Source of the DNA: Micractinium sp. NFX-FRZ
Taxonomy: Eukaryota > Chlorophyta > Trebouxiophyceae > Chlorellales > Chlorellaceae
Direction: 5' to 3'
Assembly: GCA_029339195.1 (NCBI GenBank)
Contig: JAPTJF010000322.1
Span: forward strand, 1-64,000
DNA: 64,000 nucleotides
Shown: positions 22,301 through 36,600 of the stretch, piece by piece
Numbering within the stretch: the stretch's first letter is position 1
Layout of the letters: every line of letters begins with the position of its first letter
The notes under the pieces: generated by a model
Told to the model about the DNA's origin: nothing
Seen by the model: only the letters and a program-made list of their open reading frames with translations
Databases searched by the model: none
Made by a program: the position numbers and the translations under genes

Positions 22301-24687
22301 ACCTGATGGTACTTCACCTCCGCCTCCCTCACGGCGGCGCGCTGCCGCTCCCGGAACCGCTGCTGCGCCTCCCGGTTCTTGCGCCGCGCCTCCGCCAGCC
22401 TGTCATCGCCCTCCTCCCCTCCGCCCATCTGCACAGGGGTGGGGGTGAAGGTTGGGGTTCATTCAATGGGGTTCGAGTGTTTGGTTCCCAGATTCGGGCG
22501 CCGCGCCTCCGCCAGCCCGTCATCGCCCTCCTCCCAGCTCCACACATATCTGCAGAGAGACGCAGGCCAGAGCCAACTTGCAGTTTTGCTAGCGGATCGA
22601 ATCTGTATATGTGTTGCTGTGTACGCAGCAGTTGGCACTGGCGTTGCACCTCTCCCCTCCCTTCCCATCCCACCACCTGGCCCGGGTGCTGGGTGCTGGT
22701 GGCGGCAGCTGGGGGGTGCCATTGTTGTGAGGGCATGCCGGGGTGTGAGGGGGTGTGTGGGGCACCAGCGGGCAGGAGAGGCGGCTGCCTGCCCCACGCC
22801 TGCCTGCCCTGCCTGCCACCAGCCAGCACACGCCCGCCCGCCCCAGCTTGCCCAGTCAACCACCCGGGTCAAACAGTGGCCAGCCAGCCTGTGCCCGCAG
22901 GGAGGCACAACATGGACACACGCAGGGGCAGCACCACTTGCCCAAACACACAGGCAATCAAGCAGGCAAGCGCCACACACCTCCCCCATGTCCGCGCCAT
23001 CAGAGTCCCCTCCGCCGCCAGCTGGCAGCTTCCGCGCAGCGCTCGCCTGCTGCGCCGCTGCCTGCACCTGCTGCGCCGTCGCCTGCGCCTGCTGCGCCTG
23101 CTGTGCTGCCGCCTGCACCTGCTGCGCCTGCTGTGCTGCCGGCAGGCCCAGCAGGGCCTGCAGCTCCGGGGGAAAGCCGAGCAGAGAGGAAGGCAGCAGC
23201 CCGCCCGCGCCTGCCGCCTCGCCCGTCGCCGCCGCCGCCGGCGCACCGTAGTTGGGTGCTGAGGGGAGCTCAGTAGCCACCACCACCTTCCCCCCAGCCG
23301 CCAGCTTGCGCCGCCTCGACCGCGTGCGCTCAGCAGCCGCCTCTGCCGCCCGAGCCAGCTCAGCAGCTGTCCCGTTCCCGCCCCCTGGGCCCGCGGGTGC
23401 AGGCTGCTGCTGCGGCAGCGGCGGCGGCGGCTGCGCGTGCCCAAGTGCTGCCGCGCTGGCAGCAGCTGCGGGCACGGCAGGCCATGCCGGCGCGCCGCCC
23501 GCGCCTGCCGCAGCCGTCTGCCGCAGCAGGCCTGGAGGCGCAAAGCCATGGTTGGGTTGGGACGGGGGCATGAGGGGCGCCGCCAGCCCCGGCGCGCCGC
23601 CAGCCCCGGTGCCGCCTGCCATCTGCACAAGCTCAGTCAGCTGCTGCAGGGACGCCAGCAGCTCTTGCTGCTGCATGCTGCCGCCTGCCTGCCCTGCCTG
23701 CTGCGGTTGCGACAGGTACTGCGTGAGGAGAGAGAGGGACGAGACATCCGCCGCCTGCTGCTGCTGCTGCTGGGCCTGCTGGGCCTGCTGCGCCTGCTGC
23801 TGCAGCTGCTGGGCCTGCTGCGCCTGCTGCTGCAGCTGCTGGGCCTGCTGCGCCTGCTGCTGCGCCTGCTGCTGCTGGCCGGGTTGCATGGAGATGGCAC
23901 CGCCAAGGCCGCCCAAGCCGCTCAGCGCAGACAGGCCGCTCAGCCCTCCAAGCATGGACAGCTCTCCCAGCCCAGCCAGGGCATTCTGGAGGCTGGTGAT
24001 TCCGGCTGCCTGCTGCTGCTGCTGCTGCTGCTGGTGGTACTGCTGCTGGTGCTGCTGCTGCTGAGGAAAGTGCTGCTGCTGGTGCTGCTGCTGCTGTGCC
24101 TGCAAGCCTGGCATGGCGCCGGCACCGGGCCCCATTCCCTGGAGCATCCCAGGCATGCCCAGCAGGCCCAGAGCTTGAGCCAGATTCAGCATGTCGCTGC
24201 CGCCTGCTGGGCCCCCGCCTGCTGCGCCCATCATGGCAGTGGGTAGCGCCTGCGCCGCCGGCGCGCCCGGCGCGCCGCCGCCTCCCTGCATCACCCCCTG
24301 CAGCTGCAGCTGCAGCAGCATCTCCAGCTGCTGCTGCTGCTGCTGCTGATGTTGATGGTGTTGCTGTTGTTGTTGTGTCGGCTGCTGCAGGCCAAAGCCG
24401 CCTGCCACGCCCTGCTGCAACCCGCCGGGTGGCAGAGGTCCCAGGCCGGCGGCGGCAGCAGCCGCCACCAAGCTGCCGCTGCCCGCCTGTCCCAGCTGCC
24501 CACCCAGCGCGCCCTGCAGCACGCGATCGTCGTTGCATGGTCAATGGGCAGCGCAAGGCTGCCTGGAGGCTGGCCCCAAAAGGCAGCGACCCGACCGATG
24601 AGGAGCCCGTGACCGGCTTACCTGCTGCAGAAGCTCCTCCAGTCCCTGCAGGCTCCCCAAACCGCCTGGAGCCTGCAGCTGCTGCAT
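16337..24687 (-). CDS. bZIP transcription factor with Gln-rich N-terminus
   Basis: Exons: 24687-24622 (MQQLQAPGGLGSLQG), 24513-22981, 22428-22303, 21896-21844, 21298-20832, 20489-20419, 20219-20127, 19714-19580, 19136-19074, 18745-18659, 18280-18158, 17871-17788, 17584-17502, a probable exon near 17455-17395, 17166-17062, 16618-16337. The long second exon (511 codons) is polyglutamine/Ala-rich with a basic cluster (RTRSRRRKLAAGG). Exon 3 is a bZIP basic region, RRKNREAQQRFRERQRAAV, with the N-x7-R spacing that contacts DNA. A short, weak zipper runs on into exon 4 (VVEEVSRLRIENGVLG). The roughly 450-residue C-terminus is mainly helical with no domain I recognise; blocks such as YYQQFQ, FAVQMCRENGMAEEDRQAV and PERVQEVWSNILRIHP look conserved. 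The joint between exons 17502 and 17166 is unresolved. Target genes are unknown. Confidence 0.85.
17195..17405 (-). repeat. Two echoes of a bZIP exon start
   Basis: PLACEHOLDER. Confidence 0.8.
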
Positions 24688-27600
24688 AGTCGTGAGTTTG
24701 GCTACCGCCCACGCCTGTTTCGGTTTGGGGCTTTCCCCCGAGAGGTGCAGCGTGCGCTGCGGTGGCCGCCGGCTATCACTGGATCTGAGTGCGCGTCACA
24801 CCTTGCATCCACAACGACGTCATGCCCCCTTGTCATGACCTGCATGAGCGACCCATTTTACGCCACCCTTACACCCGGCCATCCTCAGTGCCGTGCCACC
24901 TTATTTGAGGGGTGGATGAAATCCCGTGTCATCAACAACACGGGCATGCCCGACGGGGACGCTGCCAACGGGACGGGGAGCCTTAGGTGGGGTGCCCGCC
25001 AACCACCGCGGCTGCCCGCCGCCGCCGCCAACCAGCGCGCACATACATGGCTGTGTCTAGCTGGGCTGGTCGCCTACTTATTGTTCCGGTAAATTTTACA
25101 GCCTGCATGTATGCGAGGAAGTCTTCAGAACGCCTTGACAACATCGCAGCAACATCCTTCTCTCACTCCCCCTGAATCGTCACCACCAGGCGCCGCCGCC
25201 CGCCGCGCTCCCTGTGTTCACACAGCCAGATGCCCTGCAGCCCAGAGGGGGCGTGAGAAGAAGCCGCCAGCACGTGTGGACAGGTGAGGGAAGGAGGAAG
25301 GGCCGGTGGGCTGCCCGCCACGCCCACGCCCACCCAGGGCAGGCCGGAACACAGGCTCTGGAGCGCGGCGGCGGCGCCTGCTGCCCCGGGGCCGCGGGCC
25401 CGCGTCCCACCCGTCTGCTAGGGTGGCCGCCCTGCCGCTGCCCCTGCACACGTGCCTGCCACGTGCCCATGTTGAGGCGCCCATCGGTGATGGGGATGCT
25501 CAGGCTTGAGCCCAGCATGCTCGCCTTGCAGTGCGCTGCACAAGCGGATGGGGAAGTGCACACCGGGCACAGGCAAGAAAAAGTGGTGGGAGCGGGGACT
25601 TAGAGGGGAGGCAGCGCTGTCACCCCAAGTACCATGCAACCGCCTCGCGGCGCGCGGAACACGGCATCAAATGGCAAAGCACAAGCACGGTGACGTGGCG
25701 GCAACACGTGCCAACACACGGGCGGCCGCGTGGGGGCCAGGCGCGGCGGCCAAGCTGCGGCGGTCTGCTGGCCCAGCACTGCGCCGGTTCTCCTTGCCCT
25801 GCCCCCTCGTTATTTCCAGCTGGGCACCACAGCTGCGCCCACATGTCCACCCAACTTGATTGCTGTGTGACAGCAGATCGGTCAGCAGATCTAGAGCGGT
25901 CACTGGGGCGTGCCACAGCGCTGCATCACAGCAGCCCCTCACGCTGCCTCTCACTACAGTGACTGGTAGCTGGTAGCCAGGCAGGCACCAGCAGCTAGTG
26001 GCTCACCTGGCATGTCGTCCGGACCTGCTTGGAGGGCCGGAGGCGGGGGGGGAGGGGGCAGCAGGGGTTTGGGTGGAGTTGTTGGTTGGGTCGCAGAAGA
26101 AGTGACGCACGCAAACCCGCCCTGGCTGACCCGACCGCGCCTATGCACGCCAGCATGTCAGCCTGGTCCATCCCATGCCTACCACCCCCCACCAGCCCGG
26201 CTGCTATCAGGAGCATCGGCTTGGGGTCGGCGCTGCGGCCAAGCCAGGCCGCCGCCCATTCTGGCAGAGGGCTCACCCTCATCTGTGTGCACCCACGGCG
26301 CGCCCCGCCCCTCGGGCACCACCTGCGCTGGTGGGCACGGGTGAGAAGGGTGGGTGGAGGGGAGGGCGAGGGGTGAGAAGGGTGCGCGGTGGGCGGCTGG
26401 GGAGGGCAGCAAATCTGGGTGAGCTGCGCATGGGAAAGCCGCCCGGTTGCTCTGGTTCAAGGACGTCGCAACGTCCACCCGCACGTCCCTCTCCCCCTTC
26501 ACCACCCGCTCCTCCCTGGTGTCACATCCCAAGAAACCTAAAGACGTTCCTCAACAATGCCACCTTATTTAGGAACGCTCCTCAACAATGTCACCTTGTC
26601 TAGGAACGTCTCCATGTCCACCCGCACATCCGGGTCGGCATTCTCGTTGATGGTCAGCGAGGCAGAGGTGTGCTGGACTGCAGGCGGTGGGCAGGGCTGC
26701 GGGTTTGCGGCGAGGCATACTGGGCTGGGAGGCGGGGGTGTGCTGGGCGCAGGAGGTGGGCGGGATTGTGTGTGTGTGGCGTTACTGCTGCAGTGAGCGC
26801 GTATGCAATGGTCAGGGGGAAGCGGGGTGCAAGGCTGCGGCAGAGGGAGGGGGAAAGGCGGCAGCAGGAAGGCTGGGGTGCAGGTGCTGCAAGGCAGGGT
26901 AGAGAGAGTCTCAGCGGCGACGCTGCAGAAGCAGCGGCTGCTCCATTAGCAGCCTGCCCCTCCGCTCCCTCCCAACCCACTCACTAAACACATGCGCCAG
27001 CCCGACCCGCACCTCCCGCAGGCTGCCCGCCACCTCCTGCACGGCATGCGCCAGCAGAGGCAGCAGCAGCAGCAACAAGGGTGGCAATAGGAACTCCATC
27101 AGCATCAGCAGCAGCAGCAGTGTGCCGTACTGCAACAAATGCAGCAGCAGCAGCAGCAGCAGTAGGGTGTCGCAACAGCAACAACTGCAGCGGCAGCAGG
27201 GTGGCGACAGCAGCAGCGGCAGTAGCAGCAGCGGCGGCGGCGGCTGCAGGTTTCGTGCATTCGTGGGCCCAACCTTTGTGGCTCAAGGAGCGGCGCGTGC
27301 CGCCCGGCACTGCTGCTGGCGCTACTGCTGCCGCTGCTGCTGCGACTGCTGCCCATCCTGGTGCTGCTGCTGCTGCCACCTCAACCTGCTCCTACTTCTG
27401 GGGATGAGCGGCGCTGCCTACCAAGCAAGCCCCACTTCTGAGCTGCGCCGGGCACTACCCTCACTGATGAGGTGGCACCCAGTTCAAGCAACTTGCCAAT
27501 TTGAATGGCAGGGTCGTTGTGCAAGCAGCTGGCGTCATCATACATCACGTCGCCAACACGGAAAGCTTAACAAGGGGGCTTGGCTCACCCGGGAGATGAT

Positions 27601-30600
27601 GTCGGTGATGAGGTGGCACCCGCGCTTGAAGGGGGGCAGGATCAGCTGCGGCCGTGGGAGGGGAGCGCGCACAGCGGGGCGTGGGCGCGTGGGCAACCGG
27701 CGCGGGTGTTGAGGTTTGATGGCAGCAGTGTAGCATTGAGCCAGATTCCAACGAAATGGTGATGAAAAAAATCAATGTGATGATCAACAGGTGCGTGTGC
27801 ACCCAGCAGCAGGGCAGCGCCCCAGCTAACCTGGGCCGTGCCTGGTACGTCCTGGCAGGGGGGCAGCTTCCAACTGCGCGCACAGTGCACCCACCCACCT
27901 CATGCTGCTTCCACACCATCTTCTGGATGCCGCTGCTGGGAGGCGCTGCTAGCGTGCGGGATCCTGTTGCAGGCGGCAGCGGTGGCGGGAGGAGCAGCAG
28001 CACGGCAGCGACAGCGAGAGCGGCGGTGGCGGTGCCGGCGCAAGCGGTGGCGCCTGCCCTTGCGGCCGGCAGGTTGGTGCCTTGACGCGTGAACTCCTCC
28101 AAAAGCGAGGCTCTCCAGCGAAGCTCAGCGGCGGAGCGACTGGGGTTTCGGGCCGTCCGCCTGCAGTGTGTTTCAAAGCTGATCGAGTGTCAAAGAAAAT
28201 AGAGCCGCGTAGCGAGCGTGATCTCACGGGCAGCCCACCGGCACAGCAGGTCACAGCACGGGCAGCGGCAGCAGCTGACAGCAGGGCACAGGAAGCACCT
28301 CGGGATTGGGCCCAGGGACGAACTTACAGGGGCAAAATTCACATACAATTGGAAGATATGGTGGGACGAAGGGGGTGAGGGTGAGGCAATGCCTGCGCAT
28401 TTCATGGCCAGCACCGTGTTGGTTGGCCGTTGGCGGTGCTAGCATTCGAGGTGATGAACAGAAAAGGTGTGGGCGGTGACGCGTGTGAGTTGCTGACGGT
28501 GATGGGTGGGATTGCTGGGCAAGGGAGTACACTTCAGCAATGAACGGAAAGAGGTGGCACTCATAGCGGAGATGTGCTCATGCGCACGTGGGGCACTCTG
28601 ACGGGAAGCGGGAGCATGTGGGGGATCGCGGACATATGTAGTGAAGCAGAAGAAGCCCCACAAGTGACAGAAACAGCCGCCATGACGCATCATGGGAGTG
28701 CGCTCAGCCGTGCAAGGTGCACTGTTGGGTGGAAGCGGGAGCCAGTGCAGACGGCGGCATCGCCCAGCACCAGGCAGGTCTGGCACGCCTTGCGTGGAGG
28801 CCCTTCATGCGCACATCGTGTAGGTCCGCTCGAACCGGGATCCAGTGGGGTTGAACTCCTCGTCGCCCTTCCCCGGGCAGGGGCGGTACGTCTTTGTGAC
28901 CAGCTTCGCCAGCTGGTTGCCGGTGGTTTCGTCCCAGCTGCTGGTCTGGTCCTCCTCAAAGTACTCCAGGACGAGCTTGAGGTCAGCTCCGCGCATGACC
29001 CACCCTGCGGGCGGGCGGGGTTAGGAGGTGGGGCAAGGCTTGAGACACGAACCCAGGTCCTTCGAAGGAAATTCCCATGTTTGGGCCGCAGCCGTCCATG
29101 GCCCACCATGCTGGCAGTGCGAGGCAGACGGCAGTGCAGAGATTTGGGTGGAGGGGGTAGGGATGGCGGGACGCAGGAGGGAGCAAGCGCCCCGTGGGTT
29201 GCCCTTGGGGCAGTAGAAGGGAGCGCAGCGGACACAAAAGGGACGGTTACGCCAGCGCAAGCGAATAACGAACTCAGGATGGATGAAGGTGACACCCACA
29301 CGAAAAATCCAAAGTCAAGGCACAACAATAGAGGGTTCATGCTGGAGTGAAGGGAGAGGCACACAATGGTAGCCGCAAGGAAAGGGAGCCCCAACTGCCG
29401 GCTCCCGCCCCGCCCGCCTATTGCGTCAGGCAACTAGCCCCGCCAGCCCGTCCCACCAGCCCAACCACGCCACATCTACTAGTCAGTCAACAATGAATTC
29501 CTTGGCTTACGGTCGGTGCTAAAGATGCCAGTTTTTCCATTGAACCCAATAACGACAGTGGCCCCAGATCCTGAACAAGCCGAGAGTGGGTAGTTGCCAG
29601 GCAGCACGTCGGATTGGCTTCCCCAGGAGCCCGGAAATAACTCGTAAGCGAACTCGTGTGTCTGGCCTCTGCATGGAAGAAACATAATATACACAAGTAA
29701 AAACTGTTTGCCCCTCATGCAAGAGGGGAACCTCAGGGCGTGGCAGCGAGGAGGGCAGTGGGAGTGTAGCAAAGTGGGTGACGTACATACCACCCCACCC
29801 AGTTGGCTCAACACGGCGCGGTGCCCTCAAGGCAGGTTGCTGCCTTGCCACCCCATCCCAAAGCCGGCAGCCACAAAACTTACATCTCAAAGCAGGTTAA
29901 AGAGCCGCAATTGTTGAGGGAGCGGGCGCCGTTGGTGGCAGCAAACGAGCCACACTTGATCTGCACATCAATCGGCGCGTCGGTCCCTGCGCCCGTGCTG
30001 AAAGCGGTGCCCACAGTGAGCGTCCACTTCCACCACCGCTGCGGCTCGCACATTGGAAAAAATGAACGTGTTAATGCTTGTGGCGGTCGCGGCGTAGGTT
30101 GAAGGCAACATGTTAGAAGGAAATGGAGGCAGGGGCACTGCCCTATCACCTGAGACTCGCACAGCTGGAACGAGCGCTCTTGCCCATCGGTCGTGAACTC
30201 CACATTGTTGAATATGGAGGATGAGCAATCGCCGAATGTTTTGGTCACAATCGTGTCCTGCGTGTAATGCAAGTGGTGGGCGGGTGGATGGTTGTGCTCC
30301 CACCTTCTCCCGCCATCCTGACGTATCAACAGGTGTGCGCTCGTCGGCCAACCCTCCAAGCCGTTTGCTTCCCTCCTCGCCCCATTCCCAGCCACCCATT
30401 GTCAAAGGCATGTTGGGTTGTCGGGGAAGCATTGTTCCACTCTTTGCTCCCCAATTGAACCCTCTCTCCACCTGCCAAACATACCGACGGCCCGGAGGTG
30501 TATGCTAGCTCCAACGCCAGCCCAGACAGCTTCCAGTCAGATGCCACTCCATTGCCGGCAAATCGCACGGCCACGGTGGGGCGGGAGCCGGCGGCGGTGC

Positions 30601-33600
30601 AAATATCGGGGTTGTTGGCGGAGGTTAAGGCGGTGCCGTCGTCGGCGGTACCTTCGTGATACTGCCATGAGAACATGTCGCGGTCGCCCCTACATGGAAG
30701 CAAGCCAGGTGATGGGGGGGACTTGCGTTGAGGTGTGCTCAGTCCTCTCCACCTCATGTCGGGGTCTTGTTGAGCTGGGGGTGTAGAGGCGGCATATGCT
30801 TGATTTTGTTTTTTTGGTTGCCCCCCACCCGCCTTGCTGCGCGCTGCCTGGGGAACCCCCCACCCCCCACCCTTCCCCCGCTTCTTACTGCTCAAAACAG
30901 TTGACGTCATCAAAGTCTGCGGCCAAGAACTCGCCCAGCGTAAACTCGCAGTCGGCCTCCAGGAAGCCGTTTGTGAGCTGGCGCCCTCCGCATGCCCATG
31001 ACAGGTAGATGTCCGAGTCTGTGCCCGCAAAGGCGTCGGTGGAGGTGCCCAGGGTGGCCTTCCACCCCCACCACCCAGGCGGCTTCTTGGCAAAGCACCG
31101 CTCATTGCCCAGATCCACCGGCTACATCGGGTAAAGTGGGGTGAGGTGGGAGTTGTGGAATGGTGGGGTTGTGGTTATGCGGCCGCCGCCCCAACTGAAA
31201 GCCCGCCCGCCCTCCACCCTCCGCCCCAAGCTTAAGGCCTCACCACCGGCGGGTAGTGGCCATGGTCGAGCAGAGACATGAGGGGGTATTGGTTCCAGTC
31301 GGGGTTGCGGGTGTAGGCATAGATGTTTGGGCGCCCGTAGCCATTGGTGAGTGCCGTTGCCTGGTGGTTGTTGCACACCCTGCGCTTGCGAGTGCAGGGG
31401 GAGACGGGCATGCATGGGTGGTTGCGCCTCGTGGCCGGCATGGACGCCCTAAGACGTTAGAGCGCTCACTCATGCCCGAGGAAATGCAACTCACTCACAT
31501 TCTCTCGAACTACTGCTACCACTGGCCCCCACCCAATGCCCGCCCCGTCCCGGTCCACAAGGGCCTACTATGCCGGGTGACTGTAATACACACTTCCGTC
31601 TGGCTTCGACACTAGCCAGACCAATGCTCACCGACCATTTGTTTTGCTCACCGACCCAATTGTCGGACACCAATGCATTTCATCGCTTGTGTGGTGTGGT
31701 GCACAACACCTTTGTTTTGACATGGGGCACTCGGTCAACCTCCGGGCAGCACAGCTGCCGCGTCTTGTCCAGCGCCGCGCCCGTCTAGCTACTCAACAAC
31801 CCCACCATCAGCTATGCTCTCTCGTATGTTGTTGCCTCGTGTTTGGTGCAAACGCCTCTACTTTGACCACGGTCTAGTGCGCGCACTTAGTTGACAACTC
31901 TGCCGCGCCACCCTTCTCACCACCTTGCCACCCTGCAAGTGCTACCCCAACCAGCACTAAAGAAGAAGAAAAATACGCCCTTGGGCGTGGGTTGAGGAAA
32001 CCAGCAGAGGTGTGGACCCCCGTGGCGGGGGCCCCCTCCACTGGCTACCAGCCAACCAGCACTGCAGCACTCACATGTTGTCATCCCGCGTGGTGCACAG
32101 CACCTCATCTTTCACCAGGGTCCGGGTGCCTCCGTTGACGGCATAATAGTCTCGGAACAGGATGTTGGGGCCCCAGTGCTCGTAGTGCTCTGCGCCCACA
32201 GAGCGGAAGGCGGCGGTATCCAGTCCGGGAATGAGGCGCTGCATGGGTTTGCAAGGAAGGTGAATTATACCGTATCCCTTTCGTCGAGGCAGGCGTGCGT
32301 GATTGAGACGGGTACGAGGCACTGCGACGGCAAAGAGGGGCATAATTGGTCTCCGCTTTACTATATAAAAAAAGCGTTGGGCCAGGATGAGGCGCCGAGG
32401 GCTTCACAAAAGCGGGCAAGTTCTTACACAGCAGGAGACAGCAAGGAGGGGAGCATTGTACTCTGACATTTGCACATGAAGCACCTCGGTCCTTGAGAGG
32501 GGGACCAACACAGCTGCCGTGCACAGCCCAGCTTTCCTGGGTTTGTATCTCCAACAGGGAATCTTTGCATTGCTGGTGCAACACCAGGGGACTCCTGCCA
32601 ACTACCGCTCAGCGACTGTTGCCCACTGCTTGCCTTGGCCGTGGTCAACCAAAACTGACTCACTGCCGCTGCAGGGTGTGCCATTCACCTCTGCCTACTA
32701 CCGTTGATCGAGCCGAGGCAAGTATGGCAACCACACGAGAACGGCTGAGTCGACTGGCTGTCGAGCTCACCTTGGCCCACTCGGGAAGGTCTTTTAGAAT
32801 CGAGTCGATGGCTGTGGACACCTTGTCAGCCAGCCAGTTGGGATCAAACAGCTCCAAGTCGCTGGGCGGCGTGTGAGGCACGGGGTCGGAGTTGGTGACC
32901 ATGCGGAAGCGCTCGGCGATGGCGCTCTCGAGCAGGTTCGCATAGGCGCTGCCGCCGACGCGGGGCTGCGCAGATTGCGGGGCAGGGTGCAACAGGTGAA
33001 GATGGGCATGCAGATCGGCGATCGTGCAAGATAGGCGCGATACAGATGGGGGGCGGGGCAAGGGTGAGTGACTCAGCCTACCAACCTTGTGGCAAGCGGT
33101 GAGCACGGCAACAAGCGTGGAAGGCAGGGGCAACGGTGGCAGCTGCTCAATGCATCGATATATTCCTCGCCACAAGCATCAGCACACCTGTCCCCAAGTG
33201 TACAGCTTGACTTGTGCCCTGCAGTGCAGCGCGTCCGAGCGGGCAGTAGTGTTGCATCAGTGGACTTGCAGTTGTGGTTGCCACTTGCCGGGGTCAAAGT
33301 GTTGTGTGAATGGAGGAACGTCGGATGCATCGGAGGCAGATGTGACTCCAGGCATGGTACGCAAAGGCAGCAGCCAGGTGGCAGCGCAGCGGTTGAGCAG
33401 CGCCCCTCCGAAGCTGAAGCAAGTGCCCAACAATGTTTGAAAGCCTGCGCGCTTGCCTGGGGTTGGTGATGCCCAGCTCGTTGGCTTTATCCACCGCAAC
33501 ATCCACAGCCGCAAGCTGGGCCATGGAGCCACCCCGGGAGTGGCCTGCACTTGCACAACAGCGACGGAAGAAGCACAGGGGTCAGGAGAGGCATCGAGGG

Positions 33601-36600
33601 GGCTTCTACCGGCAGCAACAGGCCACGGCAAAGCGTGATTTTCCACCAGGCACACACCGCAGCCACAACGCAACGCATGACAGCACAGCATTGTGCTCAT
33701 CCACCGTTCAGCCACCGTTCAGCCACTGCTTGATCCCGGCATTTCCATGCAAGTGCCCACTGACCAACGACGTAGACATTGATGCCGTTGACACGCGGCT
33801 TGCGGGCGAGGGCGGCCTTCAGGGCGGCGATGAACGGGGTGCGCAACTGGTTGTAGTACGAGCTAGAGAAGCCTGCAGTGCATGAAACGCCGGGCTGAAG
33901 CTTGCTCAGCTCGGATCAGATCAGGTCGGATCAAGCCAGATCAGACGTTGCTCAGTGCAGCGAAGGCCTCTGGGCCCAGGGTCACTATGCTTGGCTGGCA
34001 GGTTAGACGCGCGTGGCAAAAACACATCGGTGCCGAGCGAGTCACTTAGGTGCACCACCCGCATCCCTCAGTGCATACACAAAGGCATGCCGGTCGGCAG
34101 GGCACAACACGGGCATGCAGGCAGGCGGCACCGGCATGGGATGCATGCCGGGGCGGTGGGAGGTGGACTGCCACCCTGCCTCGGCATACGATCGCTGCCT
34201 CAGCCACACACCCTCTGCACATCTGCTCCGGTTAGCATGTGGCCCAAGGCACCCAGCGTCCCAACTTCATTTACACACAGGCAGCCCACACCTTAAAAAA
34301 CCCAACGGATAATGCATCCCAAAACAATGCAGGTAGATCACAGTACGCGTTGCTCGCTCACCCTCATGCAGCCTGTAAGTGCCTCCGCCAATGGTCCAAA
34401 TCTTAGCCAGGCCCTTGAAATTGTTCATCCAGCCTGCGCAGCAGGTTGGAGAAGTAGGCCCAGGGTACAAAAGGATCTAACTACACCCCGACATCTACTT
34501 AGGAAGAGGTGGGTAAGGTGCCAGGCATGCGCAGCGGGATGATGGTTGCCAACCAGCGTGATATGCACGGCAGGCTGCGGTAACACAAGGGAAGCGGTTG
34601 TGGGCAAGCAAGGGGAGCGCCTCCTGCCACGAACCGACAGCATCATGTCTCTTGCTGACACTGCCAGCGCCGGACAGCACCTCCATCCCCAAGCAGGTGC
34701 TGAAGGCTGGCAAGCTCACAGCCGCTCCTCCTGGCTGGCTGCAGGAGCTGGCGCTGCCGGCCCCTGCTCAGTCAGTTCACCCGCTTTGTTGCCGTTGGCG
34801 CTGCTGGGCGACGGCGACAACAGTGGCACAGTGCAGTGAAGGCAAGACTCACCTGCATCATTGCCGTAGGTGCTCCTGAAAGTGGCCACAATCGCGTTCA
34901 GCTGTGAGTCTTCGTGGATCTGCAGCCAGCCAGGGGCCAGCAGGGGCCAGACCAGACAGGGCCACAGGAGGGCAAGGACATGATCCAGGATCCAAGACCA
35001 GGCTGGCGTTGCCCGCTGGGTGGTATGGGCGGCACCAAAGGATTCGTTGTGGTGACCCGTGGACGGAAGCCGTCATGGGGCAGGGTGTTGATTGCAAGCT
35101 CTGCACCGTGCAGCTATGACCATCTCTCCCTTCAAATAACACGATACAGCCTGCAATCCTGTTCCATGCATGGGCTCGCTTTGGATGCATCCACACCAAG
35201 CAGCGGAGCACGTGCCGCGAGCCAGCAGCTCTGGTCAACCAATGAGTCATAACGCGGCACGTGCCCCTGGCTCAGGCTCACCGTGTATGCGTCGGCTGCA
35301 TCGTCGTAGTTTGTGTCGCCGGCCAGCGAGGCCAGCAGCTCTGTGTCACCAAAATTGCACGAGTCGCAGGTCCAGGTGGCAACACGGGGGAACTTGCAGC
35401 GCAGGGCGGCCACGTACAGGGCCAGACGGTCTGTGCGTTGTTGGGGTGGGAAGGTGGCAGGAGAGGCATCGTGACACACAGGCAGGCAGGCTCTGTTCGC
35501 TTGGGCGATGCTGCCTAGGTATGGGGGTGTGGGGCACTGGCAGCAGCTGGGCGCAATCGCAGCTGGCAGTCAGCCGGGATTCCTGGGCAGCCGACGTCGG
35601 TCGGCTGGCTGCAAAGAGCAGTGGGCGGCGGCCAGCTGCTTACTTGCGGTGGTACGAGTTGTGGCGCTCCACTGCACCGTGCCCATAGGGGGAGGCGGCG
35701 GCGGCGAGGGGGGCGAGGGGGGCGGGGAGACGGAGGGTCTGCAGCAGCGGCAGCCAGCACGCAAAGGGGCGGTGCTCTGCGAAGCGCACAACCGCAAGTG
35801 CAGGAACCAGTAACAGCTTGCCATGGCAGCCCATCTGCCGCACCAGCTGACGAGCGCCGTCCAGCAGTTGATGGGCGGGCGAGGATGCGAGCTAGCGGCG
35901 GCAGCCAGCACATGCACCTCGTGCCCAGGATAGCGAGCGGGCAGGCGCTGGCAGCCAGCAGCAGGCTCGCCCGTCGGTGGCGCCACCAGCATTGTGAGGC
36001 AGGCTGCACCACCAGCACACCCACTCACACTTGAGGCCAGAAGGAGCCTGCCGGGATGGTTTGCTTGGCAAGGCCCGGGCCCTCCCACAGCATGCGCAGC
36101 GCGCCCTCGCCGCCTCTGTTGAAGAAGTCCACTCGGAAGGGGACCCACCCCACGGCCAGCTGCTTCACTGCGCTCCATTTTTCAAGGTACGCATGGGCCC
36201 CGCCGTTGTCTATCACGATTTCGTTGGTGCCAGTGAAGACCTGCCGGAAGGTAGTGGGGCATGTGTTGTGTATGAGAGGGCGGGACACAATGACGTAGTG
36301 CTCGCCCACGCTGATCCAGCGCACCTGCCCTGTTCGGGCAGGGCTGTGAAACAAGCGGCTGGTGGAAGGAGGGGGCCTAGCATTATGTCGGGGGCAGGCT
36401 CTGCATGCAGTGCTTGCCAGGGCACACACGGTGCACGCCTGACCTGACCGTCAAGGTGCCCACACGCCTGAACCACCAGCCCTATCAGGCGCGCATCCCA
36501 CCACGTCCCCCGCCTGCCTGCCCGGGACACAAATTGCAGAGTGCGTGACTTTCTATCCGTCTCCCTCCCACTTCATCCTCAACCCACCAGGCGGCTTCCG